Both the position numbers and the translations under genes were made by a program. Below, piece after piece: positions 16,791-24,637 of a stretch of DNA of 64,000 nucleotides (within the stretch, counting starts at the first letter, position 1; every line of letters starts with the position of its first letter). The stretch comes from Fidelibacterota bacterium (GTDB lineage Bacteria > Pseudomonadota > Alphaproteobacteria > Rhodospirillales > Rhodospirillaceae), in NCBI GenBank assembly GCA_947472795.1, contig CANJBL010000001.1:186001-250000 (forward strand), read 5' to 3'. A model generated the notes under the pieces. It was not told the DNA's origin and did no database searches. It saw nothing but the letters and a program-made list of their open reading frames with translations.

Positions 16791-16937
16791 GACGGTACCT
16801 TGTCCCCAGCGTCACCCGCCTGCAGCGTGAAGAAGCACGCCGGTGACAACCCCGCAATCATTGGCGGAGCATTGAGGTTTAGTTTTCGATATTTTTGCCC
16901 GTAAAGTCAAAGCTTTCCGGGAAATGGCGGGCTTTCG

Positions 16938-16972
16938 GGAAGGTGCGGGCGAAGTTTCGGGCCGCACCTTCC
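16938..16972 (-). terminator. Hairpin downstream of korB, probable terminator
   Basis: A perfect 11-bp stem GGAAGGTGCGG/CCGCACCTTCC (16938-16948 and 16962-16972) with a 13-nt loop, 18 nt after the korB stop. No U-run follows, so termination may need Rho or the hairpin may protect the 3' end. Confidence 0.45.
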
Positions 16973-16989
16973 ACTGAAGCGCGATAAGC

Positions 16990-18015
16990 CTAGCTCACGG
17001 TCCAGATATTGCCGCCACGCATGAGCTTGTCGAGATCGCCGGGGCCTTTGGCCTTGGCCTGCTTTTCCTGCGCGGCCACGGCGGCTTCATAGGATTCCGC
17101 CGCCGGATTGCAGTAGATCACCCCCAGGACTTCCGGGAAGCTGGGCGGACGCAGAGCGGCGAGCATTCCGGCCAGCACGCGGTTCTTCTCGTCGTGAACC
17201 AGGATGTCCTTTTCGGTGACGCCGTTCTGGCCAATGACCACCGCGTCCAGGGACAAGGTCTGCGGGTTCAGGCGCAAACCCTTGTTGCGCTCCTTGCCGT
17301 ACAGCATGGGCTGACCGTGCTTGACGTGCAGTTGCATGTCGGCGGCCACGTCCTTCTCGGTGAAGGCCGCGAAGGTCGCGTCGTTGTAGACGATGCAGTT
17401 CTGAATGATCTCGACGAAGGAGGCCCCCTTGTGTTCGCGGGCGCGCTTGAAGAGCACGTCGAGTTCCTTGGCTTGCACGTCGATGCCGCGGGCGATAAAG
17501 CGCGCACCGCAGCCGAGCGCATAGGTGCAGGCTTCGGCGGGGCTATCGACACTGCCCATGGGCGTGGACGGCGAGCGTTGGCCCACGCGGCTGGTCGGCG
17601 AGTACTGGCCCTTGGTCAGACCGTAGATCTCGTTGTTGAAGAGCAGGATGTTGAGATCGACGTTGCGGCGCAACGCGTGAAACAAGTGATTGCCGCCGAT
17701 GGACAGCGCATCGCCGTCGCCGGTGACAACCCACACATCAAGCTCGGGGCGCGCGAGTTTCAGGCCCGTCGCGACGGCAGGCGCGCGTCCGTGAATGGTG
17801 TGAAAGCCATAGGTCGCCATGTAATAAGGAAAGCGCGACGAGCAACCGATGCCGGAGACGAACACCGTGTTCTCAGGGCTGGCACCCATGTCGGCCAGGG
17901 ATTTGTGCATGGCTTTCAGGATGGCGTAGTCGCCGCATCCTGGGCACCAGCGCACTTCCTGGTCGGAGGCGAAATCCTTGGCGGTGAGTTTTGCGGGGGG
18001 GACGGTGACGTTCAT
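16990..18015 (-). CDS. korB: 2-oxoacid:ferredoxin oxidoreductase, beta subunit (KorB-type)
   Basis: A 341-residue TPP-binding subunit. CPGCGDYAIL (residues 24-33) and the TPP/Mg motif GDGDALSIGGNHLFHALRRN with downstream LFNNEIYGLTKGQ are intact. With the alpha subunit it forms a two-subunit, CoA-dependent oxidoreductase that decarboxylates 2-oxoglutarate (or a related 2-oxoacid) and reduces ferredoxin. The beta subunit lacks its own ferredoxin-type cluster domain. The gene begins 1 nt after the korA stop, so translation is coupled. The 2-oxoglutarate preference is inferred from family resemblance. Confidence 0.9.
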   Translation of the reverse strand: MNVTVPPAKLTAKDFASDQEVRWCPGCGDYAILKAMHKSLADMGASPENTVFVSGIGCSSRFPYYMATYGFHTIHGRAPAVATGLKLARPELDVWVVTGDGDALSIGGNHLFHALRRNVDLNILLFNNEIYGLTKGQYSPTSRVGQRSPSTPMGSVDSPAEACTYALGCGARFIARGIDVQAKELDVLFKRAREHKGASFVEIIQNCIVYNDATFAAFTEKDVAADMQLHVKHGQPMLYGKERNKGLRLNPQTLSLDAVVIGQNGVTEKDILVHDEKNRVLAGMLAALRPPSFPEVLGVIYCNPAAESYEAAVAAQEKQAKAKGPGDLDKLMRGGNIWTVS

Positions 18016-18016
18016 G

Positions 18017-19909
18017 TTAGGCAGCTCCCAACTGGCTGCGAATGGCGCTGCTGACTTCTTCGATCTTCAGGGGCTGGCCCGAAACCTTGAGCAAGCCCTT
18101 GGCGTCGACGAGGTACTGGCTCTTGAGCAGAGTGAGCATCTGGCCGTTGTTCATTTCGGCTACCAGCACTTTCTCGTAGCTCTTCAAGAGCTGGCCGAGA
18201 TTGCGCGGCAGCGGCCAGATATGGCGGATGTGGATGTGCGACACATCCAAGCCCTTCTCGCGCATATTGGCCACGGCGCGATTGATGGGCCCGAAGGTGG
18301 ACCCCCAACCCACGACCGCGAGCTTGCCCTTGGTCTCGCCCAAGGCCACGTCCTGCTCGGGAATGTCGTTGGCGATGTTGCTGATCTTGGCGGTGCGCGT
18401 ATCCGTCATCTTCTGATGGTTCGACGGATCGTAGGAGATGTTGCCTGAGTTGTAGTCCTTCTCGATGCCGCCGATGCGGTGCATCAAGCCGGGCGTGCCG
18501 GGCTTGGCCCAGACGCGCGCCAGCGTGTGCGGATCGCGCAGGAAGGGATGGAAACCCTCGGGATCGGTGCGGAACGTCACAGGGAAGGGCTTGAAGTCCG
18601 CCATGGACGGGATGAGCCAGGGCTCGGCGGCATTGGCGATATAGCCGTCGGAGAGCAGCATCACAGGCGTCATGTACTTGGTGGCAAGGCGAACAGCCTC
18701 GATGGCCACCTCGAAGCAATCGCCAGGCGAGCGTGAGGCAATCACCGGGATGGGCGCATCACCGTTGCGGCCCCAAACCGCGATGAAAAGATCCGACTGC
18801 TCGGTCTTGGTGGGCAGGCCCGTGGACGGACCGCCGCGCTGCGTATCGACAATCACCAACGGAAGTTCGGTGGAGATCGCAAGGCCGATCGCTTCGATCT
18901 TGAGCGCGATGCCGGGGCCGGAAGACGCCGTGACGCCGAGCTTGCCGCCGTAAGAGGCGCCGATGGCCGCGCAGCACGCCGCGATTTCATCTTCCGCTTG
19001 GAAGGTGGTGATGCCGAATTGCTTCAGCCGCGCGAGGATGTGCAGGATCGGCGAAGACGGCGTGATGGGGTACGAGGCCAGCACCATCTCGAGGCTGGCG
19101 AGTTGCGCGCCAGCGGCCAAACCCCACGCGAGAGACTCAGCGCCTGAGACAAGACGGTAGGTGCCGGGCTCGGACTTGACGCTGGGCATGGAGACCGGCG
19201 CGACGTCGCCGGAAAGCTCGTGCGTTTCGCCGTAAGCGTGACCGGCTTTGAGTGCTGCGATATTGGCCATGCCGACAGGATCGTCGCCGCCAAACTTGCG
19301 GGTGATGTATTCCGTGGTGGACACCAGCTCGCGGTCGTACATCCAGGAGACAAGACCCAAGGTCCAGATGTTCTTGGTGCGCAGCGCTTCCTTCTGCGAA
19401 ACGCCGAAGGGCTTGGCGACTTCGAGGGCCTGCGCGGAGATGTCGATCTCCAGCAGGCGGAATTCCTTCAGCGTGCCGTCGAGGCGCGGATCTACCGCGA
19501 AGCCGGCGCGCTTCATGTCCTTTTCCTTGAAGGCACCAGAGTCGAGAATGACCAAGCCGCCTTTGCGCAGGTTCTTGTAGTTGACGATGAGTGCTGCGGG
19601 GTTGAGGGCCACCAGCACATCGGGCTGATCGCCGGCGGTCTTGATCGGGCGGGAGCCGAAGTTGATCTGGAAAGCCGAGACGCCGTACGTCGTGCCCGTG
19701 GGGGCGCGAATTTCAGCGGGATAATCCGGGAAGGTCGCCAGAGAATTACCGGCGAGCGCCGTCTCTTGCGAAAACTGGCTGCCCAGAAGCTGCACACCAT
19801 CGCCGGAGTCCCCGGCAAAGCGCACCACAATAGAATCGAGGTCTGATTTGGACGCAGTCGCGGAGGGGCCGCGCGGGCCTGCGTCGGTCTGAATATTCAT
19901 GTGAATCAT
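18017..19909 (-). CDS. korA: 2-oxoacid:ferredoxin oxidoreductase, alpha subunit with fused gamma domain (KorA-type)
   Basis: A 630-residue subunit. Residues about 25-210 are the gamma domain (VVRFAGDSGDGVQLLGSQF). After a short linker the pyrimidine-binding alpha domain follows, with SYPITPSSPI and ASSGPGIALKIEAIGLA, and a transketolase-C-like end. This fused gamma-alpha layout is typical of bacterial KOR/OFOR of the two-subunit type. Two starts are possible, 19909 and 19900 (MNIQTDAG); the GGGAG at 19913-19917 favours the second slightly. It forms an operon with korB. A fdxA-type ferredoxin is encoded about 9 kb away and could be the electron acceptor. Confidence 0.9.
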   Translation of the reverse strand: MIHMNIQTDAGPRGPSATASKSDLDSIVVRFAGDSGDGVQLLGSQFSQETALAGNSLATFPDYPAEIRAPTGTTYGVSAFQINFGSRPIKTAGDQPDVLVALNPAALIVNYKNLRKGGLVILDSGAFKEKDMKRAGFAVDPRLDGTLKEFRLLEIDISAQALEVAKPFGVSQKEALRTKNIWTLGLVSWMYDRELVSTTEYITRKFGGDDPVGMANIAALKAGHAYGETHELSGDVAPVSMPSVKSEPGTYRLVSGAESLAWGLAAGAQLASLEMVLASYPITPSSPILHILARLKQFGITTFQAEDEIAACCAAIGASYGGKLGVTASSGPGIALKIEAIGLAISTELPLVIVDTQRGGPSTGLPTKTEQSDLFIAVWGRNGDAPIPVIASRSPGDCFEVAIEAVRLATKYMTPVMLLSDGYIANAAEPWLIPSMADFKPFPVTFRTDPEGFHPFLRDPHTLARVWAKPGTPGLMHRIGGIEKDYNSGNISYDPSNHQKMTDTRTAKISNIANDIPEQDVALGETKGKLAVVGWGSTFGPINRAVANMREKGLDVSHIHIRHIWPLPRNLGQLLKSYEKVLVAEMNNGQMLTLLKSQYLVDAKGLLKVSGQPLKIEEVSSAIRSQLGAA

Positions 19910-20113
19910 GGCTCCCAGTCCGCACGGCGGCGGACGGTGTTACAATATCCCTCACCCAAGGGACACTTTACTGGATAAGAGGCTTTAACTTAACCGAAAA
20001 AGCCGTGTGAATCCTGCAGGGCGCCCATGAGAAAGCTTTCTTCTCCCCAGGCGGCCCGGCGGGGTTAAACCATCCCACGGGGCCGCATGCAACATCAGCT
20101 TCGCGCCCCCGAC

Positions 20114-20148
20114 TTCAAGCCCCCGCATTCAAGCCCCTGACTTCAAGC
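20114..20148. repeat. 14-bp-period TTCAAGC repeat at the metC 3' end
   Basis: TTCAAGC occurs at 20114, 20128 and 20142, exactly 14 nt apart, the first two extended to TTCAAGCCCC. The last copy overlaps the metC stop codon. It looks like local slippage or duplication. Confidence 0.6.
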
Positions 20149-21318
20149 GAAGGCGGCCTGAAAGCGGGCCAGGCCCCGGGTGAGGTCGGCAATGAGGTCT
20201 TCCGGGTCCTCAAGGCCGATGTGCAGGCGAAGGCCGGGGCCCTCTTCCCGCCATGGTTTGGCGGTGCGGAGAGGTGTGACGGGCGCAATCAGGCTTTCGA
20301 AGCCGCCCCAGGAGAACCCCAGCGAAAAAAGCTCCATGCCGTCGATCAGGGCCGCTACAGCGTCCGGCGAGCTTTTATGGAAGATCACGCCGAAAAGGCC
20401 CGAAGCGCCGGTGAAGTCGCGTTTCCACAACGCATGGCCGGGATCGCTGGGGAGCGCCGGATAAAGCACGCGTTTGACTTCTGGGCGCGCGACCAGCCAC
20501 TGGGCCACCTGGAGCGCGTTCTGTTGATGACGGGCGAGGCGCACCGCCAGCGTGCGAAGCCCGCGCGTGGCGAGATAGACGTCGTCGGGCGAGACCGCGA
20601 GACCTAGCGCGCCGTTGGCACGGTGCACGCCCGCGATGGCCTCCTCGGTGCCGGTGATGGCGCCGATGAGCGCATCGGAATGACCGACGATGTATTTGGT
20701 GCCGGCTTCGATGGAGAGATCGGCGCCGAGATCGAGCGGCCGACAAAACAACGGACTGGCCCAGGTGTTATCGACCGCGACCTTTGCGCCGCGCGCGTGG
20801 GCGGCGGCGGCGATGGCGGGAAGATCCTGCGTCTCGAACGTCAGCGAGCCGGGAGATTCGCAGAAGACGAGCGTGGTATTGGACTGCAGCATTTGCGCGA
20901 TGCCGGCGCCAATCAGCGGATCATAATAGGTGACGCCGACGCCAAGGTTGTTCAAAAATCCGCTGATGAAATTGCGCGTGGGCTCATAAACCGAGTCCGT
21001 CATCAGCACGTGATCGCCTGCCTTCACGCAGCCCAATATGGAGAGCGTGCACGCACTCAAGCCCGAGGGGGTGAGCACCGTGTCGGCGCCGCCGGCAAGA
21101 TCGGTGATGGCTTCCTGCAACGTCCAATGCGTGGGTGTGCCGCGCCGGCCATAGTAGAGCACCTTCTCGCGCTTCTTGATGGCGCGCTCGTGCGCATCGC
21201 GCATGGCGGCGACGCTGTCGTAGATAACAGTCGAAGCCCTGACCACGGGCGTGTTCACCACGCCGGCGTTGCGCTTCTTATTGAGGCCCGCGCGGATAAC
21301 TTTTGTGTCTTTTTTCAT
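20143..21318 (-). CDS. metC: Cystathionine beta-lyase (Cys/Met-metabolism PLP enzyme)
   Basis: A 391-residue fold-type I PLP enzyme. The Schiff-base lysine is K208 in GTKYIVGHSDA, with D183 (VDNTW) contacting the pyridine nitrogen and YYGRRGTPT as the phosphate-binding tyrosine/arginine region of the neighbouring subunit. Alphaproteobacterial MetC proteins with this KKDTKVIRAG start cleave cystathionine to homocysteine, pyruvate and ammonia. Sequence alone does not fully exclude other gamma-family enzymes. The gene is monocistronic. Confidence 0.88.
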   Translation of the reverse strand: MKKDTKVIRAGLNKKRNAGVVNTPVVRASTVIYDSVAAMRDAHERAIKKREKVLYYGRRGTPTHWTLQEAITDLAGGADTVLTPSGLSACTLSILGCVKAGDHVLMTDSVYEPTRNFISGFLNNLGVGVTYYDPLIGAGIAQMLQSNTTLVFCESPGSLTFETQDLPAIAAAAHARGAKVAVDNTWASPLFCRPLDLGADLSIEAGTKYIVGHSDALIGAITGTEEAIAGVHRANGALGLAVSPDDVYLATRGLRTLAVRLARHQQNALQVAQWLVARPEVKRVLYPALPSDPGHALWKRDFTGASGLFGVIFHKSSPDAVAALIDGMELFSLGFSWGGFESLIAPVTPLRTAKPWREEGPGLRLHIGLEDPEDLIADLTRGLARFQAAFA

Positions 21319-21394
21319 GGGGTGTTTCGGCGCAAAATGGAGACAGCAAGATTAAGCCATCCATCCCTTAAGACCAAATCTACTGAAAGACCAC

Positions 21395-22279
21395 ATGCGC
21401 CCTCTGCTCACCTTCACTTGCCTGCTGATGTGCGTGAGCCTGTTGACCGGGGCCAGCACCCAACGGCCCAAGCTGATGAGCATGTCCTACACGCCTTCGG
21501 GTATTGCGAGCGAAGCCGCGCGTGCGCGCGGCATCAGCGAGGCCCGCATCACCGCCGATCTTGAGCATCTTGTGCCCTATACACAGGGCATTCGCACCTA
21601 TTCCCTGGACTTCGGCCTGGATCGTGTGCCGGCCATCGCAGCCAAGCTGGGCTTGAAAGTTTCGCTGGGAATCTGGCTTGGCAAGGACTTGGCCAAGAAC
21701 GACGCGGATATTGAAGCCGCCCTTCCCATCATCGCCGCCAACCGCGCCGCCATTGACCGCATCTACGTAGGCAACGAGGCGGTGGTGCGCGGCGACCTGA
21801 CAGCAGCGCAAGTGGCGGCTTATGTCGCCAAGGTCCGGAGCAAACTCGGCGCCACTCATCCGCCCCTGGGCACGGCGGAGCCCTGGCACATCTGGCTTGC
21901 ACACCCGGACCTGGCGCCTGCAGTGGATTTCATCGGCGCGCATATCTTCAGCTATTGGGATGGTGTTCCGGTGGAAGCGGGTGCGGATAACCTGGATGTG
22001 CGCTTCGACGCTATACACAAAGCGTATCCGGCCAAGCCCATCATCATCGCCGAGACCGGTTGGCCCGTCAGCGGTGTGAAGAACCAAGCGGCCATGCCGT
22101 CACGTGAAGCCCAAGCGAAATTTTTGCGCGCGTTCCTGCGGGATGCTGCGCGGCGCGGCTACATCTATAATATCGTGGAAGCCTACGACCAGCCGTGGAA
22201 AGTGCGCGTGGACGGCGGCAGCATGTGGGGCATGCTCAACGACAACGGCACACCGCGGTTCGATTTTTTTGCGCCGTGA
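21395..22279 (+). CDS. Secreted glycoside hydrolase family 17 (beta-1,3-glucanase-like)
   Basis: A 294-residue protein with a Sec signal peptide (residues 1-21 or so). The TIM-barrel markers of GH17 are present: the acid/base glutamate E128 in YVGNEAVVRG and the nucleophile E220 in IIIAETGWPVSG. Bacterial GH17 proteins act on beta-1,3-glucans or transglycosylate them in cyclic or periplasmic glucan metabolism. No carbohydrate-binding module or anchor is seen. It converges with the tetR gene, with 18 nt between. Confidence 0.85.
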   Translation: MRPLLTFTCLLMCVSLLTGASTQRPKLMSMSYTPSGIASEAARARGISEARITADLEHLVPYTQGIRTYSLDFGLDRVPAIAAKLGLKVSLGIWLGKDLAKNDADIEAALPIIAANRAAIDRIYVGNEAVVRGDLTAAQVAAYVAKVRSKLGATHPPLGTAEPWHIWLAHPDLAPAVDFIGAHIFSYWDGVPVEAGADNLDVRFDAIHKAYPAKPIIIAETGWPVSGVKNQAAMPSREAQAKFLRAFLRDAARRGYIYNIVEAYDQPWKVRVDGGSMWGMLNDNGTPRFDFFAP

Positions 22280-22297
22280 GATTGGAAGCGGTGGAAA

Positions 22298-22972
22298 TCA
22301 GGTTCCATAAACCTTGAGAAACATTTCGACCGCCGCGTCGAGACGCTGGCTCATCTCCTCCGGAGAATGATCTGCCAGCACACCGCAAGCATTGCGCAGC
22401 TTGGTGTCGGAACACACGAGACTGCGGAACTGATCGGCGGCGACGTGTGTACATGGGATCGCAAGACGTCCCGCCGCCACTTCGGAATCGAGATAGGCCA
22501 CCACCACCTGCTTGCCCACATCGGGGCCCGTGGAGAAAAGCGTCTTGGCAAGCTCGGGATACTTGCCGCCTTCGGCCAGCATGAGCCGCAAAGCCCCCGC
22601 CGTTTCGGGTGAGCGCTCGAGGCTATCGAGGCGTTGGGCGAATTCCTTCAAGACCACGCGCGGACTGCCGTGATGAATCATGGCGGCGTGCAGGGGTGCC
22701 GTGACCTGATCGCAGGCGCGTTTCACCAGCGCTTCCCACAGCCCCTGCTTGTTGCCGAACAGCTGATAGACGGTGGAGAGCGAGCCGCCCGACGTGGCGA
22801 CTACTTCTTCCAGCGAGGTGGCGGCGTAGCCCTTGGTGAGGAAAAGCTCCTTGGCCGCGTCCATAATGGTTTCGCGGCGTTCTTCGGCCGTGAGGCGTTT
22901 GGGATCGCGCCGCGCCGCTGCTTTGGCAGCGGAGTCGGCGGACGGGCACAGGGGAGCGGTTCCGGTTGTCAT
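22298..22972 (-). CDS. TetR/AcrR-family transcriptional regulator
   Basis: A 224-residue regulator. Residues 1-35 are a charged leader, and 30-80 form the TetR helix-turn-helix with LFLTKGYAATSLEEV and STVYQLFGNKQGL. The C-terminal ligand domain is about 130 residues and is of the TetR_C type found with YPELAKTLFS and similar segments. A perfect inverted repeat overlaps its start codon, strongly suggesting autorepression. No transporter or enzyme is divergently placed, so the other targets and the inducer are unknown. Confidence 0.87.
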   Translation of the reverse strand: MTTGTAPLCPSADSAAKAAARRDPKRLTAEERRETIMDAAKELFLTKGYAATSLEEVVATSGGSLSTVYQLFGNKQGLWEALVKRACDQVTAPLHAAMIHHGSPRVVLKEFAQRLDSLERSPETAGALRLMLAEGGKYPELAKTLFSTGPDVGKQVVVAYLDSEVAAGRLAIPCTHVAADQFRSLVCSDTKLRNACGVLADHSPEEMSQRLDAAVEMFLKVYGT

Positions 22973-22991
22973 ATGTAACGGACATTACATA
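22972..22991. promoter_or_regulatory. TetR-type operator palindrome on the regulator's own start
   Basis: TATGTAA (22972-22978) and TTACATA (22985-22991) form a perfect 7-bp inverted repeat with a 6-nt spacer. It abuts the ATG at 22972. Size and symmetry suit a TetR dimer. Confidence 0.65.
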
Positions 22992-23031
22992 GAAAGCGGG
23001 GGGCGTTGAAAGTCCCTTTTCCGAAACGCTT

Positions 23032-23661
23032 TCAGCCCCCTGCCAAGGGGTGGCCCGAGGCGTCTACAAGCCCCCGCGCCTGAAGGGCGGCAAGACAGGC
23101 GACGAAGTGCCGCTGGGTGTGGGGTCGGTCGTAAAGCTCAAGCCAGTTCTGTTCGGCGAAGGCGAGGATCGCGGGCTCATCGTGCGCCGCTTCCCAAAGG
23201 ATGCCGAGCAAAGAGGCGAGGTTCTCCTCCTCCTCCTTGGTGGCGAAATCCACGCAAGCCGCCGCGTTGGCGGAAGCAATTTCGCCCGTCTCGGGGCCTG
23301 CGCCCAAACCAAAGTCGCGAAGTGCGCGGCGTTCTGCGGGAGCGATCTGCCAGTGGGCGATTTCGTGGAAGACAACACTGGTTTCCGAGCGCGTGCGGAT
23401 CACCGCGCCATCCCAAGAATACGCCACGGCAGGATCTTCGTCGCGCGTGGGAATACCCATGCGGCCTGCGAGCGCGATGGCTTTGTCGCGGCCCCTATGA
23501 AGGTCAATATTTTTCAAGTCGGGCGTGAAGTCGGGACAGAAAGCTTTCGTCGCGGCGATGCGCCGGAACACAGCGCGCGCCACCGGCTCATCGGCCAGGC
23601 CCTGGTCGAAGGTGTCCAGAATGTGCGGTAGTGCTGCGACATCGAGCGGTGTGAGGATCAT
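23032..23661 (-). CDS. HExxH-motif protein resembling elongation factor P hydroxylase (EpmC/YfcM)
   Basis: A 209-residue soluble protein. The segment VVFHEIAHWQIAPAERRALR followed by DFG closely follows the EpmC pattern (HEIsHWcIAGkaRRelvDFGyw), including the metal-binding HExxH. EpmC hydroxylates the beta-lysyl-modified lysine of EF-P in gammaproteobacteria. The EpmC YWYxPDGR continuation is replaced by GLGAGPETGE, and the rest is divergent, so it is a distant homologue whose reaction may differ. A generic zincin is the alternative. It is followed on the same strand by tetR, across the operator. Confidence 0.5.
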   Translation of the reverse strand: MILTPLDVAALPHILDTFDQGLADEPVARAVFRRIAATKAFCPDFTPDLKNIDLHRGRDKAIALAGRMGIPTRDEDPAVAYSWDGAVIRTRSETSVVFHEIAHWQIAPAERRALRDFGLGAGPETGEIASANAAACVDFATKEEEENLASLLGILWEAAHDEPAILAFAEQNWLELYDRPHTQRHFVACLAALQARGLVDASGHPLAGG

Positions 23662-23682
23662 GACGCGGTCTTAGCCGAAGCG

Positions 23683-24480
23683 TTATGGGGCTTCAACGGC
23701 TTCGATCTCCTCGGGATGTGTGATGTCCATGGCCGGCCCGTTGAACGTGCGCACGTAGCCGCGCACGCGGATGGTTTTGCCCTGGAACGACAAGGGATCG
23801 ATGTGGGCTTGCGTGAAAAGCCGCAGCACATCGGGCGCGATGGAGGCCGTGAAGTCTTCGCGGAAATCGCTGCCGAAGTTGAGATAGACGCGCCCCTTCA
23901 CTTTCGCCGCGTTCTTCACTTTGCCTTCCACGATCTGGAACGTGCCGACATCCTTGGCGAGGGCCGCAGGTTCTGATGCGCGCACAGCGTAGAGCGCATC
24001 AGCCCAAAGGCCGCGATGGGCCGCGCGCGCTTCGGCCTCGGCGGCAAGAAGGTCATGCGCGAACTGGCGGTTGTCGGCGAAGGTATAAACACGCGCCCAG
24101 CCCTCACGCACCAATTCCTGCTGAATCCACAAACCATCGTCGCGCACCGCTTGCGCAAGGATGCGCCCGTTGCGGTCGCGCGGCGTGGTGCCAAGGCGCA
24201 GCGTGATCGCGTGCCCTTTCACCAGAGATTCGAGCGCATGTTTCGCGTCTTCGCCTTCGGGCCAGGCTTTGAAATTGCGCCGGCCTTTGGGGAGTTTCGG
24301 GGCCTGAAGCCCGAGAAGCCGCACGTCGGTGTTCATGCCTTCAAGGCGCAGGCTGTCGCCGTCCATGACCACGGCGACGTTGCCGTGACCGCCCTCGGGC
24401 AATGTGTCCGGCGGCGCGGCGTGCGCCGTGAAGGAGGCGCATAGAACGAAGAGAACAAGCAGACGTGTGGGGCGGGCCAT
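23683..24480 (-). CDS. Secreted thermonuclease-family (SNase-like) protein
   Basis: A 265-residue protein with a Sec signal peptide (cleavage after about residue 21, TAHA). An SNase/OB-fold domain follows: VVMDGDSLRLEGMNTDVRLLG supplies the active-site aspartate and arginine region, and DRNGRILA plus ELVREGWARVY are the usual C-terminal half. Some acidic residues of the classical active site differ, so nuclease activity is likely but not certain. A C-terminal extension of about 80 residues lies beyond the nuclease core. It lies 21 nt upstream of the EpmC-like gene on the same strand and may be cotranscribed. Confidence 0.8.
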   Translation of the reverse strand: MARPTRLLVLFVLCASFTAHAAPPDTLPEGGHGNVAVVMDGDSLRLEGMNTDVRLLGLQAPKLPKGRRNFKAWPEGEDAKHALESLVKGHAITLRLGTTPRDRNGRILAQAVRDDGLWIQQELVREGWARVYTFADNRQFAHDLLAAEAEARAAHRGLWADALYAVRASEPAALAKDVGTFQIVEGKVKNAAKVKGRVYLNFGSDFREDFTASIAPDVLRLFTQAHIDPLSFQGKTIRVRGYVRTFNGPAMDITHPEEIEAVEAP

Positions 24481-24637
24481 AACTAAAGCCTCTCATATCT
24501 CGGCGACAAAGGTCGAGATGGTTCGCGCTGGGCGCGAACATGACAGCTTATTAGCCCGCTTTCCGCCGCGTTCCAGCGCCTTTGCGCAGGATGAGGAAAT
24601 GCGAGGCGTCTTATTCTAGAAGACAGCGGAGCATCCT

